A DNA stretch of 64,000 nucleotides from Providencia rustigianii DSM 4541 (GCF_000156395.1 NZ_GG703818.1:894426-958425), one strand, 5' to 3'. Shown: positions 52,321 to 63,016, counted from the stretch's first letter. Notes: generated by a model not told the origin, from the sequence alone. Translations and numbers: made by a program.

Positions 52321-52463
52321 TTCCCAAATCAGTCTAATATTAGTTAGTGGGCGCTTACATTCTTCGATGAATTAAAGCGCTTTCTGAAATAACTCGAAAG
52401 CAATTCTGTTTCAGATACAATAGCGCCCTTTTACTAACTTACCTTTAATAATCAGAGGTTAAT

Positions 52464-53354
52464 GTGCTAGATAAAATCAAGATCCGCTTGCAGTTTTTAC
52501 TTCCTAAACAAGGACTTACTCAACTTGCAGGTTGGTTCGCTAGTCGAAACGTTGGTATTGTTACCCAATGGGCAATAAAACTGTTCGCCAAAGCTTATAA
52601 AGTGAATATGAATGAGGCGCAAAAAAGTGAGCTAACTGCATACTCGACTTTCAACGATTTTTTCATCCGTGCGCTTAAAGACGGAGCACGCCCTATTGTT
52701 GAACCAGAGCATCAACTTGCACAGCCTGCTGATGGTGCAGTAAGCCAATTAGGTCCAATTGAAGATAACCTTATCTTTCAAGCTAAAGGACACAACTATA
52801 CCGTTGAAGCCTTACTGGCAGGCCAATATCAATTAGCTGAAAAATTCCGTGGTGGAGACTTTATTACCACTTACTTATCGCCAAGTGATTATCACCGTGT
52901 CCATATGCCATGCGATGGCTTATTAACGGAAATGATTTATGTGCCTGGAGATTTGTTCTCTGTAAATCCATTAACTGCGGCTAATGTGCCTAACTTATTT
53001 GCACGTAATGAACGTTTAATCTGTGTATTTGATACCCCATTTGGCACTATGGTACAGATTTTGGTGGGTGCGACGATTGTCGGCAGTATTGAAACGATCT
53101 GGACTGGATGTGTAAATCCACAACGTGAAGGTGTTATTAAGCGCTGGACTTACCCTGAACAGCATTCTGAAGGTGCTATCTTCCTGAAAAAAGGCGAGGA
53201 AATGGGTCTGTTCAAATTAGGGTCTACCGTGATTAACCTATTTGAACCTAACAAAATTCGCTTTAATTCATCGTTGATCCCAGGTTACGCAACTCGTATG
53301 GGTGAGCTACTTGCAGAGTCAACTGAAGCACAACACACTGAAAAAACTAGTTAA
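52464..53354 (+). CDS. psd: Phosphatidylserine decarboxylase proenzyme
   Basis: Inner membrane enzyme that makes phosphatidylethanolamine; it self-cleaves to create its pyruvoyl group. The product has 296 residues, shorter at the C-terminus than E. coli. The processing site is the LGST motif in [24 protein letters not shown] and MPADG-like [11 protein letters not shown] are conserved. The start is GTG at 52464, nested inside an out-of-frame ATG that stops after two codons. Upstream TACAAT (52416-52421) may be a -10. mscM follows 53 nt later. Confidence 0.96.
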   Translation: MLDKIKIRLQFLLPKQGLTQLAGWFASRNVGIVTQWAIKLFAKAYKVNMNEAQKSELTAYSTFNDFFIRALKDGARPIVEPEHQLAQPADGAVSQLGPIEDNLIFQAKGHNYTVEALLAGQYQLAEKFRGGDFITTYLSPSDYHRVHMPCDGLLTEMIYVPGDLFSVNPLTAANVPNLFARNERLICVFDTPFGTMVQILVGATIVGSIETIWTGCVNPQREGVIKRWTYPEQHSEGAIFLKKGEEMGLFKLGSTVINLFEPNKIRFNSSLIPGYATRMGELLAESTEAQHTEKTS

Positions 53355-53407
53355 TTATTTGAACTATAATTAACTAAGCCATTATATCTCTGAAGGAGCT
53401 CCTCACT

Positions 53408-56400
53408 GTGCGTTTGATTATCAGTTTTTTAATTAGCCTGCTAATCGTATTTTCATCTAGCGCAGCACCTATTTCTGCGCAAGATGAAGCGCTGATTACA
53501 CAGGAGCTCAAACAGCTAGATCCAAGTAAGAACCCGAAAGATGCTGAGATGGCTCAAGCATTACAAGGCGCTCTTAATTGGATCAATGAAGCCCGTGAGG
53601 CGGATAACAAGGCAAAGTCATATCAAGATGCCATTGATAACTTTCCTAAAATAATCAAAGAGATTAGGCAAAATCTACTCAGTGAATCCGATACGCCATC
53701 CCCGATTCCGACAGGCATTAGCTTAAGTGAATTAGAACAAAATATTACCCTTTTGAGCAGTCAACTGCTCGATCAGGGACGCTTAATGCAGCAGGAGCAA
53801 GATAAAGGTCGAGAGATCAGTGAATCTCTGAATGCCTTACCCCAGCAACTATCCGAAGCTCGACGTCAGTTAACGGATGCATCTGCTCGTTTTCAAGCGC
53901 TCAGCACACCCTCAACACCTTTAGCAGAAGCTCAATATACTCTCGCTCAAGCCGAAGTGAGTGCTCGCAAATCTATAGTTAATGAATTAGAAATGGCGCA
54001 GCTCTCCGCCAATAATCGCCAAGAAATTTCGCGTATGGCCCTTGAACTGGCGAAAAAACGCTATCAACGCCTTGAGCTCGAACTACAAAAATTACGCGAT
54101 TTTCAAAATAGTCAACGCCAGCAAAAAGCTATTCTGGCATTAGAGCATACTGAAATGCTCGCAGAGCAAGGGGAATTGACACCGTTCCTAAAAGAACAGC
54201 TCGATATCAACCGTAAAATGTCTCAAGAATTGACGGAACAAGCTCAGCGTATGAGTGAAATTACCGCCAACCAAGCTGAAATATCGACGAATATCCGTAA
54301 TGCTCGCCAAACATTGTCGACCATTCGAGAACAAGCACAGTGGATTAGCAGCTCAAGTACTTTAGGTGAGGCACTGCGCACCCAGCTTTCACGACTCCCT
54401 GAAATACCTAAAGGGCAACAACTTGATCGTGAAATGGCCGATCTACGAGTTCAACGTTTGAACTATGAAGATATGTTGGAGCGCTTATCCAAGCTAGATG
54501 TGTCAGTCCAAGAAACAGCTCAGGATTTCGATTCAACACAGTCTCAAGTCTATCAGTCACTGATGAAGACGCGTAAAGAGCTACTGACGTCTCTGATTTC
54601 AGGTTTTGATACAGAGATGCTGGAACTCACGAAGCTCAATGTCTCAACAGGGCAGCTGACTGACGCATTGAAAGAAGTCAAAGACGCGTCAAATCGTTAC
54701 CTTTTCTGGGTTGCAGATGTTCCACCGATCAGTATTCACTACCCAGTGCTTGTCGTGACAGATATGACCCAGCTCTTATCTCTCGACACCTTGACACAGC
54801 TAACTGGTGCTCTTCAAGTTATGGTCACCAGCCAAGACTCTTTTTTATATCTGCTAGGATCAGTCATCTTGGTGATCTTTAGCCTGAGTACTCGCCGTCA
54901 CTATCAAGCATTTTTGGACCGTTCGAGTTTACGCATTGGTAAAGTGACACAAGACCGTTTTTATCTCACCATTCGTACTATTTTTTGGTCAATTATCGTT
55001 GCACTGCCGCTCCCAATGATGTGGTCAGCGATCGGTTACGGACTGCAAAGTGCGTGGCAATACCCAATGGCAGCTGCAATTGGGTACGGTGTGAGTGCAA
55101 CAACGCCGCTTCTGTGGTTGTTTATGATCAGTGAAACATTTTCGCGTCCAACAGGGCTATTTATCGCCCATTTTGGTTGGGATAAAGATGCGGTAAAACG
55201 CGCAATGCGCCACTATCGCTTAGCTGTTTTTGTGATTGTCCCGCTGGTAATGGCATTGATAACCTTCGAACATTATAGCGATAGAGAATTTGCAGCGACT
55301 CTAGGACGTTTATGTTTCTTAATTCTTTGTGTCGCATTAAGCCTGATTACTAATAACTTACGCCGCTCCAAAATCCCCCTATATTTAGATAGACATGGTT
55401 CAGGGGACAATATCATCAATACGGCTTTATGGTGGTTGATATTTATTGCTCCCGTGATTGCGGCTTTCTTCTCTGTTTTAGGTTATTTTGCGACCTCTCA
55501 AGCCCTATTAGCGCGTTTAGAGACTTCAGTGGCGATTTGGTTCGTGATTTTAATCATCTACCATACCATCCGCCGTTGGATGTCGATGCAGCGCCGCAAA
55601 CTGGCTTTTGAACGAGCCAAGCAACGACGTGCCGAGATTTTAGCCCAGCGAGCAAAAGGCGAAGATGATTCTCAGTCTCCCAATGCAAGCGGAGAAGGAA
55701 GCATTGATATCGAGGAGCAAGTCATTGACCTTGATGCTATTAGCACGCAGTCCGTCGGGTTGGTTCGCTCTATTCTAACCATGATAGCCCTAGTCTCCTT
55801 AATTTGGCTCTGGTCTGAATTACACACGGCATTCTCATTCCTTGAAAATATTCGATTATGGGATGTAACGTCATCCATTAATGGTGTTGAGACAGTCCAA
55901 GCCATCACTATGGGATCGATTTTCATCGCTATTTTAGTGATTATCGTGACTGCACAATTAGTTCGTAACTTGCCTGCGTTATTGGAACTTGCCGTTCTAC
56001 AACACTTGGATTTAACCCCTGGAACGGGCTACGCCATCAGTACATTGACCAAATATAGCCTGACAATTATCGGGACAATCGTTGGCTTCTCCATGCTAGG
56101 GATTGATTGGTCAAAATTACAATGGCTCATCGCTGCGATGGGGGTAGGGTTAGGTTTCGGTCTACAAGAGATCTTTGCCAATATTATCTCTGGCTTGATG
56201 ATTTTATTTGAAAAACCAATTCGTATCGGGGATACCGTTACAATCCGTAACCTGACGGGTAGCATTACCAAGATCAATACCCGAGCGACCACGTTAACTG
56301 ACTGGGATAGAAAAGAAATTATTGTTCCGAATAAGGCATTTATTACTGAACAATTTATTAACTGGTCACTCACTGATACGGTAACCCGTATTGTCATGAC

Positions 56401-56749
56401 AATCCCAGCGCCAATTGATGTAAAAAGTGAATTAGTCACAGATACCATTTTGCGAGCAGCCGAACGCTCAACGATGATTTTGAGTAATCCAGCCCCTGAA
56501 GTTTACTTAGTTGACTTGCAGCAAGGGATCCAGATTTTTGAATTACGTATTTTTGCTGCTGAAATGGGACTTCGTATGCCAGCACGCCATGAAGTTCATC
56601 AACTGATTTTACAAGCCTTTGCTGCTCAAGGTATTAGTCTGCCATTCCCGCCATTCCAAGCGCGTGTGGATATTCGTGAAAACGCAATACAAAGTGCCAC
56701 CAGCAACGTCACTGGTCGCAATCCACCCCGTAAATCGGGTGAACTTTAA
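53408..56749 (+). CDS. mscM: Large miniconductance mechanosensitive channel MscM (YjeP)
   Basis: MscS-superfamily channel of the inner membrane that opens on osmotic downshift. The 1113-residue product starts at GTG behind GAAGGAG. It has a signal peptide (about 1-19), a long periplasmic coiled-coil region (about 20-470, rich in Q, E, L and A), about eight membrane helices (about 480-840) and a MscS core. The core pore helix contains LIAAMGVGLGFGLQEIFANIISG and is followed by EKPIRIGDTVTI. Psd-MscM pairing is conserved in enterics, where the operon responds to envelope stress. Confidence 0.95.
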   Translation: MRLIISFLISLLIVFSSSAAPISAQDEALITQELKQLDPSKNPKDAEMAQALQGALNWINEAREADNKAKSYQDAIDNFPKIIKEIRQNLLSESDTPSPIPTGISLSELEQNITLLSSQLLDQGRLMQQEQDKGREISESLNALPQQLSEARRQLTDASARFQALSTPSTPLAEAQYTLAQAEVSARKSIVNELEMAQLSANNRQEISRMALELAKKRYQRLELELQKLRDFQNSQRQQKAILALEHTEMLAEQGELTPFLKEQLDINRKMSQELTEQAQRMSEITANQAEISTNIRNARQTLSTIREQAQWISSSSTLGEALRTQLSRLPEIPKGQQLDREMADLRVQRLNYEDMLERLSKLDVSVQETAQDFDSTQSQVYQSLMKTRKELLTSLISGFDTEMLELTKLNVSTGQLTDALKEVKDASNRYLFWVADVPPISIHYPVLVVTDMTQLLSLDTLTQLTGALQVMVTSQDSFLYLLGSVILVIFSLSTRRHYQAFLDRSSLRIGKVTQDRFYLTIRTIFWSIIVALPLPMMWSAIGYGLQSAWQYPMAAAIGYGVSATTPLLWLFMISETFSRPTGLFIAHFGWDKDAVKRAMRHYRLAVFVIVPLVMALITFEHYSDREFAATLGRLCFLILCVALSLITNNLRRSKIPLYLDRHGSGDNIINTALWWLIFIAPVIAAFFSVLGYFATSQALLARLETSVAIWFVILIIYHTIRRWMSMQRRKLAFERAKQRRAEILAQRAKGEDDSQSPNASGEGSIDIEEQVIDLDAISTQSVGLVRSILTMIALVSLIWLWSELHTAFSFLENIRLWDVTSSINGVETVQAITMGSIFIAILVIIVTAQLVRNLPALLELAVLQHLDLTPGTGYAISTLTKYSLTIIGTIVGFSMLGIDWSKLQWLIAAMGVGLGFGLQEIFANIISGLMILFEKPIRIGDTVTIRNLTGSITKINTRATTLTDWDRKEIIVPNKAFITEQFINWSLTDTVTRIVMTIPAPIDVKSELVTDTILRAAERSTMILSNPAPEVYLVDLQQGIQIFELRIFAAEMGLRMPARHEVHQLILQAFAAQGISLPFPPFQARVDIRENAIQSATSNVTGRNPPRKSGEL

Positions 56750-56758
56750 TTTGTCAAA

Positions 56759-56784
56759 ACTGAGGGGATTTCCCCTCAGTCTTC
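56759..56784 (+). terminator. Hairpin downstream of mscM
   Basis: ACTGAGGG and CCCTCAGT form a stable stem around a small loop. The downstream sequence is only moderately T-rich, so termination before the next gene may be partial. Confidence 0.55.
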
Positions 56785-56806
56785 AACCTTAAGGTATTCG
56801 CTGAAT

Positions 56807-57136
56807 ATGACCCAAATCATCACTGAACAAGATGAAATTATTAAGCTAAAAGTGGCACAATTTGAACGAATTGGTTCAATTCTATTCTTTTTGATCCCAC
56901 TGGTTATCTTGCTTATTGTGGGTAAAACCTTTGCCTTTAATACACTGTATTTATGGCAAGGATTTAGCGTACTGTATCTGCTAGTTTACCGTTTTCAAGT
57001 CAGTAAATTATCAACAAAACAGCTGCAATTGAGTGTGCGTCGAGGATGGGGATATAACCGATTTTACCGATTTTGTTGGGGATATTTGATTTTATCGATG
57101 ATAGGTTTAGCGGGATACCACCTGATATCCCACTAA
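56807..57136 (+). CDS. Small three-helix membrane protein of unknown function
   Basis: A 109-residue protein that I do not recognise. An acidic N-terminus (residues 1-24) precedes three hydrophobic segments (about 25-43, 46-62 and 88-107). A basic, Gln-rich loop lies between the second and third (VSKLSTKQLQLSVRRGWGYNRFYRF). It lies 57 bp after mscM on the same strand behind a hairpin, and its stop is 16 nt from the stop of the convergent Sel1 gene. E. coli has an unrelated-looking small membrane protein, YjeO, next to mscM. Confidence 0.65.
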   Translation: MTQIITEQDEIIKLKVAQFERIGSILFFLIPLVILLIVGKTFAFNTLYLWQGFSVLYLLVYRFQVSKLSTKQLQLSVRRGWGYNRFYRFCWGYLILSMIGLAGYHLISH

Positions 57137-57152
57137 AATTTACGCTTAGAAA

Positions 57153-57950
57153 TTAACTTTCTTCATTATTATTGCCGTAGGTTTTAATGTAATTATCAGC
57201 AAGCTTTTGGGCTTGTTTTAACTCATCGGCACTTAACTGTTCAGCAATTTTCTTTTGCAAGCGCTGGCTTTCTTTATTGCCACTATAAACCGCTGTAGAC
57301 AGCCATGCATAAGCCTGCTGGAGGTTCTTTTTAACCCCTTTCCCTTCTGAGTACATAACGCCTAAACGGTCTTGAGAATTAGCATCACGCTGTTTTGCTG
57401 CCTTTCTAAACCAGAAAACGGCTTTTTCATTGTCTAATGCAACGCCACTACCGATTGAATACATTTGCCCAATTTTAAACTGAGCAATCACATTCCCGCT
57501 TTGAGCCGCTTTTCTATACCAGTACGCGGCTTTTTCGAGGTCTTGTTTAACCCCTAAACCTTGTGCATACATGGTTGCCATGTTGGTTTCTGCACGAGTA
57601 TCGCCATTTTTTGCAGCTTCTTCATACCACAACATCGCTTTATCATAGTCACGGCGAACACCAAAGCCATTGACATACATCGTTCCCAAACGGAACTGAG
57701 CATCAGAGTTACCCTGATCCCCTGCTTTAATAAACCATTCTGCGGCTGTTTTTGAGTCTTGGGAAACGCCTTGACCTTTAAAGTAACGTTCGCCCAAAAT
57801 AAACTGAGATGCTGGGTCACCTTTCTCGGCTAACTGCGTAATGTGCTCTATCGTAGTCTGTTCCCCTGCGGTTGAATTGGCAGAGGTGGCAAGTAACAAT
57901 GAACTATAACAAACAGATCCTAACAACAGCGCTAACGCAATTCTTTTCAT
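57153..57950 (-). CDS. Secreted Sel1-repeat protein
   Basis: A 265-residue protein with a signal peptide (about residues 1-24, ending LLATSA) and five Sel1-like (TPR-type) repeats at about residues 40-220. Each has the pattern A-x-x-x-L-G-x-x-Y-x-x-G-x-G-V followed by A-x-x-W-x-x-x-A-A, for example QFRLGTMYVNGFGV and AMLWYEEAAKNGD. The C-terminus is helical and charged. Such proteins act as periplasmic adaptors; the partner is unknown. The ATG at 57948-57950 is used instead of an upstream TTG. Confidence 0.85.
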   Translation of the reverse strand: MKRIALALLLGSVCYSSLLLATSANSTAGEQTTIEHITQLAEKGDPASQFILGERYFKGQGVSQDSKTAAEWFIKAGDQGNSDAQFRLGTMYVNGFGVRRDYDKAMLWYEEAAKNGDTRAETNMATMYAQGLGVKQDLEKAAYWYRKAAQSGNVIAQFKIGQMYSIGSGVALDNEKAVFWFRKAAKQRDANSQDRLGVMYSEGKGVKKNLQQAYAWLSTAVYSGNKESQRLQKKIAEQLSADELKQAQKLADNYIKTYGNNNEES

Positions 57951-58155
57951 CCTAAGCAATCCTCACCGTGCAGTATGATAACTGATAACTCCATGACACC
58001 CGTTAATATCGGCTAATCTGCAAGATTATATAGCCTAAACACTCTTTCCATACTCTGTAGTTTAAATTTACTGGTAGACCGACAAAATAGGATAAAAGAC
58101 TTAATTTATATAAATAGCACTTTTCGTTACCATTTAGGAGCAAAAGGCAAATAAA

Positions 58156-58186
58156 AAGCCAGATAGTCATTTATTCTATCTGGCTT
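58156..58186 (-). terminator. Terminator of yigL
   Basis: AAGCCAGATAG and CTATCTGGCTT form a perfect 11-bp stem with a 9-nt loop. On the minus strand a TTTTTAT tail follows. The rest of the 261-bp gap between yigL and the Sel1 gene shows nothing notable. Confidence 0.9.
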
Positions 58187-58211
58187 AATACTAACAATCA
58201 TGCAAATTTAC

Positions 58212-59024
58212 TTATTTGTTGTCCAAATATTTACTTCTTAGATAACGAGCCACTGCATCGTCTTTATTCGAACCAATCACTTCCATATGTGGAAGTTGAT
58301 CTTTCAATAATTGATGTGCATTTTGCATAATGCAGCCTTTCCCTGCCAGCGTTAACATTTCTTTGTCATTCATGCCGTCACCGAAAGCAATACAGTCATG
58401 GGTACCAAAACCGTGAAGTGCCGTCACTTGTTTTAACGCCTCACCTTTAGATACTGACCCCGCCATGACTTCTAAACAGCTGCGTAAGGAGAAAGTCACG
58501 TGCACTTTGTCTTGCCAACGATTTTGAATACGCTGTTGCAGATCCACCAATAGGTCATGGTCTTCGCTCGTGTAATACACTTTGCAAACTTCATTCGTTG
58601 GAAAATCATGACGATCAAACAGTTGATAATTAAAAACTGATTCTTTAAAAAATTCTTTCTGTTCAGGGCTTTCGCGGTTAATAAACCAGTCATCACCGTG
58701 ATAATAGTTGGTAATAATCTCAGGATGATCAAACTCCATTAAACAGAGTTCCTGAGCAATTTTAGAATCAACATTATGCTCAAAAATCAGATCCCCATTG
58801 GTATTGTGGATACGAGCGCCATTGGAGGTGATCATATACGCATCAATACCTAACCCATCACGGATCTGTGCCACATCGACATGATGACGTCCAGTTGCAA
58901 ACACAAAGCGAACTTCTTCAGAAGCCACTAGTTGTTTTAATGTCTCTTTCGTATAAGAGGTTAAATCATGATTGGGAGATAAAAGTGTTCCGTCCAAGTC
59001 GGAAGCAACAACCGGATATTTCAT
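58212..59024 (-). CDS. yigL: HAD-family phosphatase YigL (pyridoxal phosphate phosphatase)
   Basis: Cof-type HAD-IIB phosphatase; the E. coli enzyme dephosphorylates pyridoxal phosphate and sugar phosphates and is a target of the small RNA SgrS. The 270 residues have motif I SDLDGTLLSP (about 8-17), FATGRHHVD, the C2 cap (about 85-190) and the motif IV region IAFGDGMNDKEML. It is downstream of pldB on the same strand with 20 nt between them, as in E. coli. Confidence 0.93.
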   Translation of the reverse strand: MKYPVVASDLDGTLLSPNHDLTSYTKETLKQLVASEEVRFVFATGRHHVDVAQIRDGLGIDAYMITSNGARIHNTNGDLIFEHNVDSKIAQELCLMEFDHPEIITNYYHGDDWFINRESPEQKEFFKESVFNYQLFDRHDFPTNEVCKVYYTSEDHDLLVDLQQRIQNRWQDKVHVTFSLRSCLEVMAGSVSKGEALKQVTALHGFGTHDCIAFGDGMNDKEMLTLAGKGCIMQNAHQLLKDQLPHMEVIGSNKDDAVARYLRSKYLDNK

Positions 59025-59044
59025 ACAGAATTCCCTAACAATAG

Positions 59045-60040
59045 CTAATGCTGGTCAAAAAAATCACAAATTGCATTTAGAGCCATCGCTCTTAATGCAT
59101 CGATTTCAAACAGGATTTCGTGGTGAGCCCCTTCAATAATGAGAGGTAATTTTTCTTCTCGTCCTGTTTGCGCTTTTTGTCGGCTTTGACAAAAAGCTTG
59201 TAGCTCTCGATTGCTGACCACTTTCTCTTCGCTAGCTTCTAGCAATATCAGTGGGGTATCAATCTCTCCCGCTTTCGCAACCAGCTCTCGGCCAATCGCA
59301 AAACTTTCTCGTAACCAGTGGTAAGTTGGACCACCGAGACGTAATTCAGGATAATCCGCATAGTAACGTAAGTAACGTCGATAGCGTTCTTGGCTATGGG
59401 TTAATACATTGATTAAATAAGGTAAAGGCTGCCATTTACCCGTCGAAACCGCATAATCATTACGTACACTTCGACGAGGTTCTGCCCGCTCTACAATAAA
59501 ACTCGCTAACCAATGAGGCATCGGTAAATTAACGCCAATCATCGGTGCACACAATGCCGCTGCGTCAAACGTGACATTATCCCGTAATAAATAACCCGCT
59601 AGAATCGCCCCTCCCATTGAGTGAGCTAAGGCATAACATTTGGGATAATGTCGATATTTGATTTCTAAATCAATAAACGTAGCAAAATCGTCAATATAGT
59701 CGGTAAATCTTTCCACATGCCCTTTTTGGGGATCCGCCAACATACGCCCTGATCGCCCTTGGCCTCGATGATCAATAATAAATACATCAAAACCTAAGTG
59801 ATAAAAATCATAGGCAATTTCAGGATATTTTACATAACTTTCACTACGACCGGGTGAGATAACCACGGCTTTATGATGCTTGGCATGAATAAAACGGACA
59901 TAACGGATAGGAATATTATCAACACCTAGAAACTCATCTTCTTCACGCAATTGCCAAAAATCTAAAAGTGGACCGTTGGTAAAGGCCGAAAACTCAGTTT
60001 CTCGATTTAACCAACTGGCTTTTAGGTTATCTGGCGTCAT
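59045..60040 (-). CDS. pldB: Lysophospholipase L2
   Basis: Alpha/beta hydrolase of the inner membrane that cleaves lysophospholipids and can transfer acyl groups to phosphatidylglycerol. The 331-residue product has VISPGRSESYVKYPE, the oxyanion region FIIDHRGQGRSGR, the nucleophile elbow ALAHSMGGAILAG and the C-terminal histidine in IEGAHHEILFE. It lies 12 nt after recQ on the same strand; E. coli has rhtB and rhtC between them. Confidence 0.94.
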   Translation of the reverse strand: MTPDNLKASWLNRETEFSAFTNGPLLDFWQLREEDEFLGVDNIPIRYVRFIHAKHHKAVVISPGRSESYVKYPEIAYDFYHLGFDVFIIDHRGQGRSGRMLADPQKGHVERFTDYIDDFATFIDLEIKYRHYPKCYALAHSMGGAILAGYLLRDNVTFDAAALCAPMIGVNLPMPHWLASFIVERAEPRRSVRNDYAVSTGKWQPLPYLINVLTHSQERYRRYLRYYADYPELRLGGPTYHWLRESFAIGRELVAKAGEIDTPLILLEASEEKVVSNRELQAFCQSRQKAQTGREEKLPLIIEGAHHEILFEIDALRAMALNAICDFFDQH

Positions 60041-60052
60041 GCAGTTTTATCC

Positions 60053-61879
60053 TCATTCATAGCCTTCTAGGTGGTCTTGGATCAGCGACATAAACGCATC
60101 TCCAAAACGTTCTAACTTGCGTTCTCCAACCCCATTAATCAGTAATAGCTCAACGGGTCGGGTTGGGCAATGTTCTGCCATTTCAATCAATGTGGCATCG
60201 TTGAACACCACAAATGGCGGGATATTATTTTCATCGGCGATCGATTTGCGTAACTTACGAAGTTTGGCAAATAATTTCTTATCATAATTGCCATGATAAA
60301 TTTTCGTTTGTTGATTCCGGCTTTTTGTGACTAAAACTCGTGGCACTGCCAATTGAAGAGGCATTTCCCCACGCAGTATCGGTCTTGCGGCTTCAGTTAA
60401 TTGTAGAGCAGAAAAATGCGCAATATTTTGCGTAATCATACCAAGATGGATTAATTGGCGGATCACACTGACCCAATGTTCATTGCTTTGCTCTTTGCCA
60501 ATACCGTATACCGGTAATTTATCATGACCTAATTCGCGGATACGTTGATTATTTGCGCCTCTCAGCACCTCAACAATATAACCAATCCCAAAACGTTGCC
60601 CCACTCGATAAATACAGGACAAAGCTTTTTGTGCGTCCATCAGCCCATCGTAACGTTTTGGCGGATCTAAGCAGATATCACAGTTGCCGCAGGGTTGCTG
60701 GCGATTCTCACCAAAATAGTTGAGCAGAACAAGACGACGGCAAGTTTGAGCTTCCGCAAAAGCAGCAATGGCATTTAATTTATGTCGTTCAATATCTTGC
60801 TGCATACCCGCAGGCTTTTCTTCTAAACAACGACGCAGCCATGCCATATCTGCGGGATCGTAGAATAAAATGGCTTCAGCTTCGACACCATCTCGTCCGG
60901 CACGCCCTGTTTCTTGATAGTAAGCTTCAATATTGCGAGGAATATCGAAATGAGCCACAAAACGTACATTCGATTTATTAATTCCCATTCCAAAAGCCAC
61001 AGTTGCTACAACAATCTGTAAGTTATCTTTTTGGAAGGCATCTTGTACCCACTCACGCTGGGCGTTATCCAACCCTGCATGATAAGCCGCAACGCTCAGA
61101 CCCCGCTTTTGTAAACGTTCAGCAGTCTCTTCTACTTTAGTGCGGCTATTGCAATACACAATGCCAGATTTACCTTTTTGCCCTTTAATAAAAAACCAGA
61201 GCTGATCTAACGGCTTGTATTTTTCAACTAACGTATAGCGAATATTTGGACGGTCAAAGCTGCTGACATGCACTAAAGGATCGTTCAATTCCAACAAACG
61301 AATAATATCCGTGCGCGTAGCTTCATCCGCCGTCGCTGTCAGCGCCATCACTGGGACATTGGGTAATGTGCGCCGTAATTGGCCTAACGCACGATATTCT
61401 GGACGAAAATCATGCCCCCATTGCGAAATACAATGGGCTTCATCTACCGCTAAAAGGGTAATATTCCACGAGCTAAGCTGCTGAGAAAAATAGTCCGTCA
61501 GTAACCGTTCTGGCGCCACATACAGAAGTTTAATTCGCCCTTCTGCACATAATTCCATAATTTGGCGCTGCTCAAGTGGGGTCTGCGAAGAGTTTAAACA
61601 AGCAGCTTCAACGCCATGCAACTTAAGTTGATCAACTTGATCTTTCATCAAGGAAATTAACGGCGATACCACCAACGTAATGCCCGGCTTAACCAATGCA
61701 GGAACTTGATAGCAGAGAGATTTACCGCCACCGGTTGGCATTAAAACTAAGCAATCGCGACCATCAAGGATCCCTCCAATGACAGCTTCTTGTCCTGGAC
61801 GAAATGATTGGTAGCCAAACGTACTGTTTAGCACATTTTCAGCCAGTGAAAGTTGATTGAGCACGCAAGCGGTAGACAC
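60053..61879 (-). CDS. recQ: ATP-dependent DNA helicase RecQ
   Basis: 3'-5' superfamily 2 helicase of the RecF recombination pathway. The product has 608 residues from a GTG start after AGAGGAA. Motif 0 is [14 protein letters not shown], motif [13 protein letters not shown] and motif [17 protein letters not shown]; the aromatic-rich loop is intact. [11 protein letters not shown] is motif VI. The zinc-binding cysteines include CGNCDIC (about residues 397-403), a winged helix follows, and the HRDC domain lies at about 530-608. Confidence 0.97.
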   Translation of the reverse strand: MSTACVLNQLSLAENVLNSTFGYQSFRPGQEAVIGGILDGRDCLVLMPTGGGKSLCYQVPALVKPGITLVVSPLISLMKDQVDQLKLHGVEAACLNSSQTPLEQRQIMELCAEGRIKLLYVAPERLLTDYFSQQLSSWNITLLAVDEAHCISQWGHDFRPEYRALGQLRRTLPNVPVMALTATADEATRTDIIRLLELNDPLVHVSSFDRPNIRYTLVEKYKPLDQLWFFIKGQKGKSGIVYCNSRTKVEETAERLQKRGLSVAAYHAGLDNAQREWVQDAFQKDNLQIVVATVAFGMGINKSNVRFVAHFDIPRNIEAYYQETGRAGRDGVEAEAILFYDPADMAWLRRCLEEKPAGMQQDIERHKLNAIAAFAEAQTCRRLVLLNYFGENRQQPCGNCDICLDPPKRYDGLMDAQKALSCIYRVGQRFGIGYIVEVLRGANNQRIRELGHDKLPVYGIGKEQSNEHWVSVIRQLIHLGMITQNIAHFSALQLTEAARPILRGEMPLQLAVPRVLVTKSRNQQTKIYHGNYDKKLFAKLRKLRKSIADENNIPPFVVFNDATLIEMAEHCPTRPVELLLINGVGERKLERFGDAFMSLIQDHLEGYE

Positions 61880-61971
61880 GAATTTCCTCTACAGATTGAA
61901 ACAAATAGCTGCTCGATAGGAGCAGCTATTGGCAAGATATTACCCTGAAACTTAAGGGATGTCTGCTCAGA

Positions 61972-62865
61972 TTACATCATATCATTGAGCATTACGCCGA
62001 TCCCGAAACGGGTTTGGCGATGGTCATAGTCTATCATTGACTCACCATAACCGCTAAATAACTGGGTATAAAGTCTCACATGTTTCGTCAATGGATAGCT
62101 CCAGCCTAACTCTGCATTACCGTAACCCGAATTCCAATTATAGTGACCTGCGGCAGTCAGTACGCTATCCCCAAGAGCATAACCCACTTTCAAACGGTAA
62201 TATCCGAGATATTTGTTGATATCTGGGTTGTCATCGCTACTTTCACTTTCTGGAATGCGATACCAAGGCTTCAGTTCCACCTGCCAGTTACCATTTTGAG
62301 CCATCGCACGGGCATAAATACGGTTCCAACTACGCGAAGTTGGATCTGAGCGGCCATTTGATTCATGGTTAAAACCCGTTTCGAATTCACGCAATGTCCA
62401 ACCCGCTAACTCATTATCCAACGCCCAACCGACAAAAATTTGCGGCTCATAGTTGGTTTCACGAAACGGTGACGACTCTTTTTTATTACTTAATTGCCAC
62501 CAAGAGCGTTGTGTATAAGACGCCGCCAAAACTGAGTTTTCCCCTGCAATGCCTCGCCAAATAGGGAATGCTAAACTTAATTGGAATTTGACTTCATCCT
62601 TTAAAGCATCTTTACCCCAGTCATAACTGGATATTGCTTGTTTATTAATCGATGAAGTATAAGTATAAATAATGTAGTTCGACTCATAGGGATACAATAC
62701 AAACGGGTTATCATAATTTTGCAGTAACCCTGAGATGACACTCCCTCGAACCGGTGTATTTTCTAATGTACTTTGTTGTTCAGGCTCGTCGGTATTTTCT
62801 GTGGCTAAAAGTGAAGCAGACCAGAAACAGAGCACAAAACTCAACAACATTTGTAAAGCGCGCAT
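61972..62865 (-). CDS. pldA: Outer membrane phospholipase A1
   Basis: Calcium-dependent beta-barrel phospholipase that is activated by dimerisation when phospholipid reaches the outer leaflet. The 297-residue product has a signal peptide (about 1-21, ending LLA) and an N-terminal strand region. The catalytic His and Ser are in GFNHESNGRSDP and the Asn is in SWNRIYARA. The C-terminal strand ends TRFGIGVMLNDMM. It lies upstream of recQ on the same strand with 92 bp between them. Order pldA-recQ-pldB-yigL follows E. coli. Confidence 0.96.
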   Translation of the reverse strand: MRALQMLLSFVLCFWSASLLATENTDEPEQQSTLENTPVRGSVISGLLQNYDNPFVLYPYESNYIIYTYTSSINKQAISSYDWGKDALKDEVKFQLSLAFPIWRGIAGENSVLAASYTQRSWWQLSNKKESSPFRETNYEPQIFVGWALDNELAGWTLREFETGFNHESNGRSDPTSRSWNRIYARAMAQNGNWQVELKPWYRIPESESSDDNPDINKYLGYYRLKVGYALGDSVLTAAGHYNWNSGYGNAELGWSYPLTKHVRLYTQLFSGYGESMIDYDHRQTRFGIGVMLNDMM

Positions 62866-63016
62866 TCGCCATTCCTATTTCAGCAGCAATAAAAAAAGTT
62901 TGTCGTATTTTACACCTAAAAATGATTACCTGATGCAAGATTATTCATTTGTTTTATAGATATTACCACAAACATAATGGTAACTTATCATTAACATTTC
63001 AGACAGGATCTCGCCA

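Noticed and set aside
52391-52415. Sigma-E promoter before psd
   Set aside because: AACTC and TCAGA resemble parts of the sigma-E elements, but the spacing is 14 nt and the leading GG of the -35 is missing. A sigma-70 -10 (TACAAT) overlaps, so the call is not supported.
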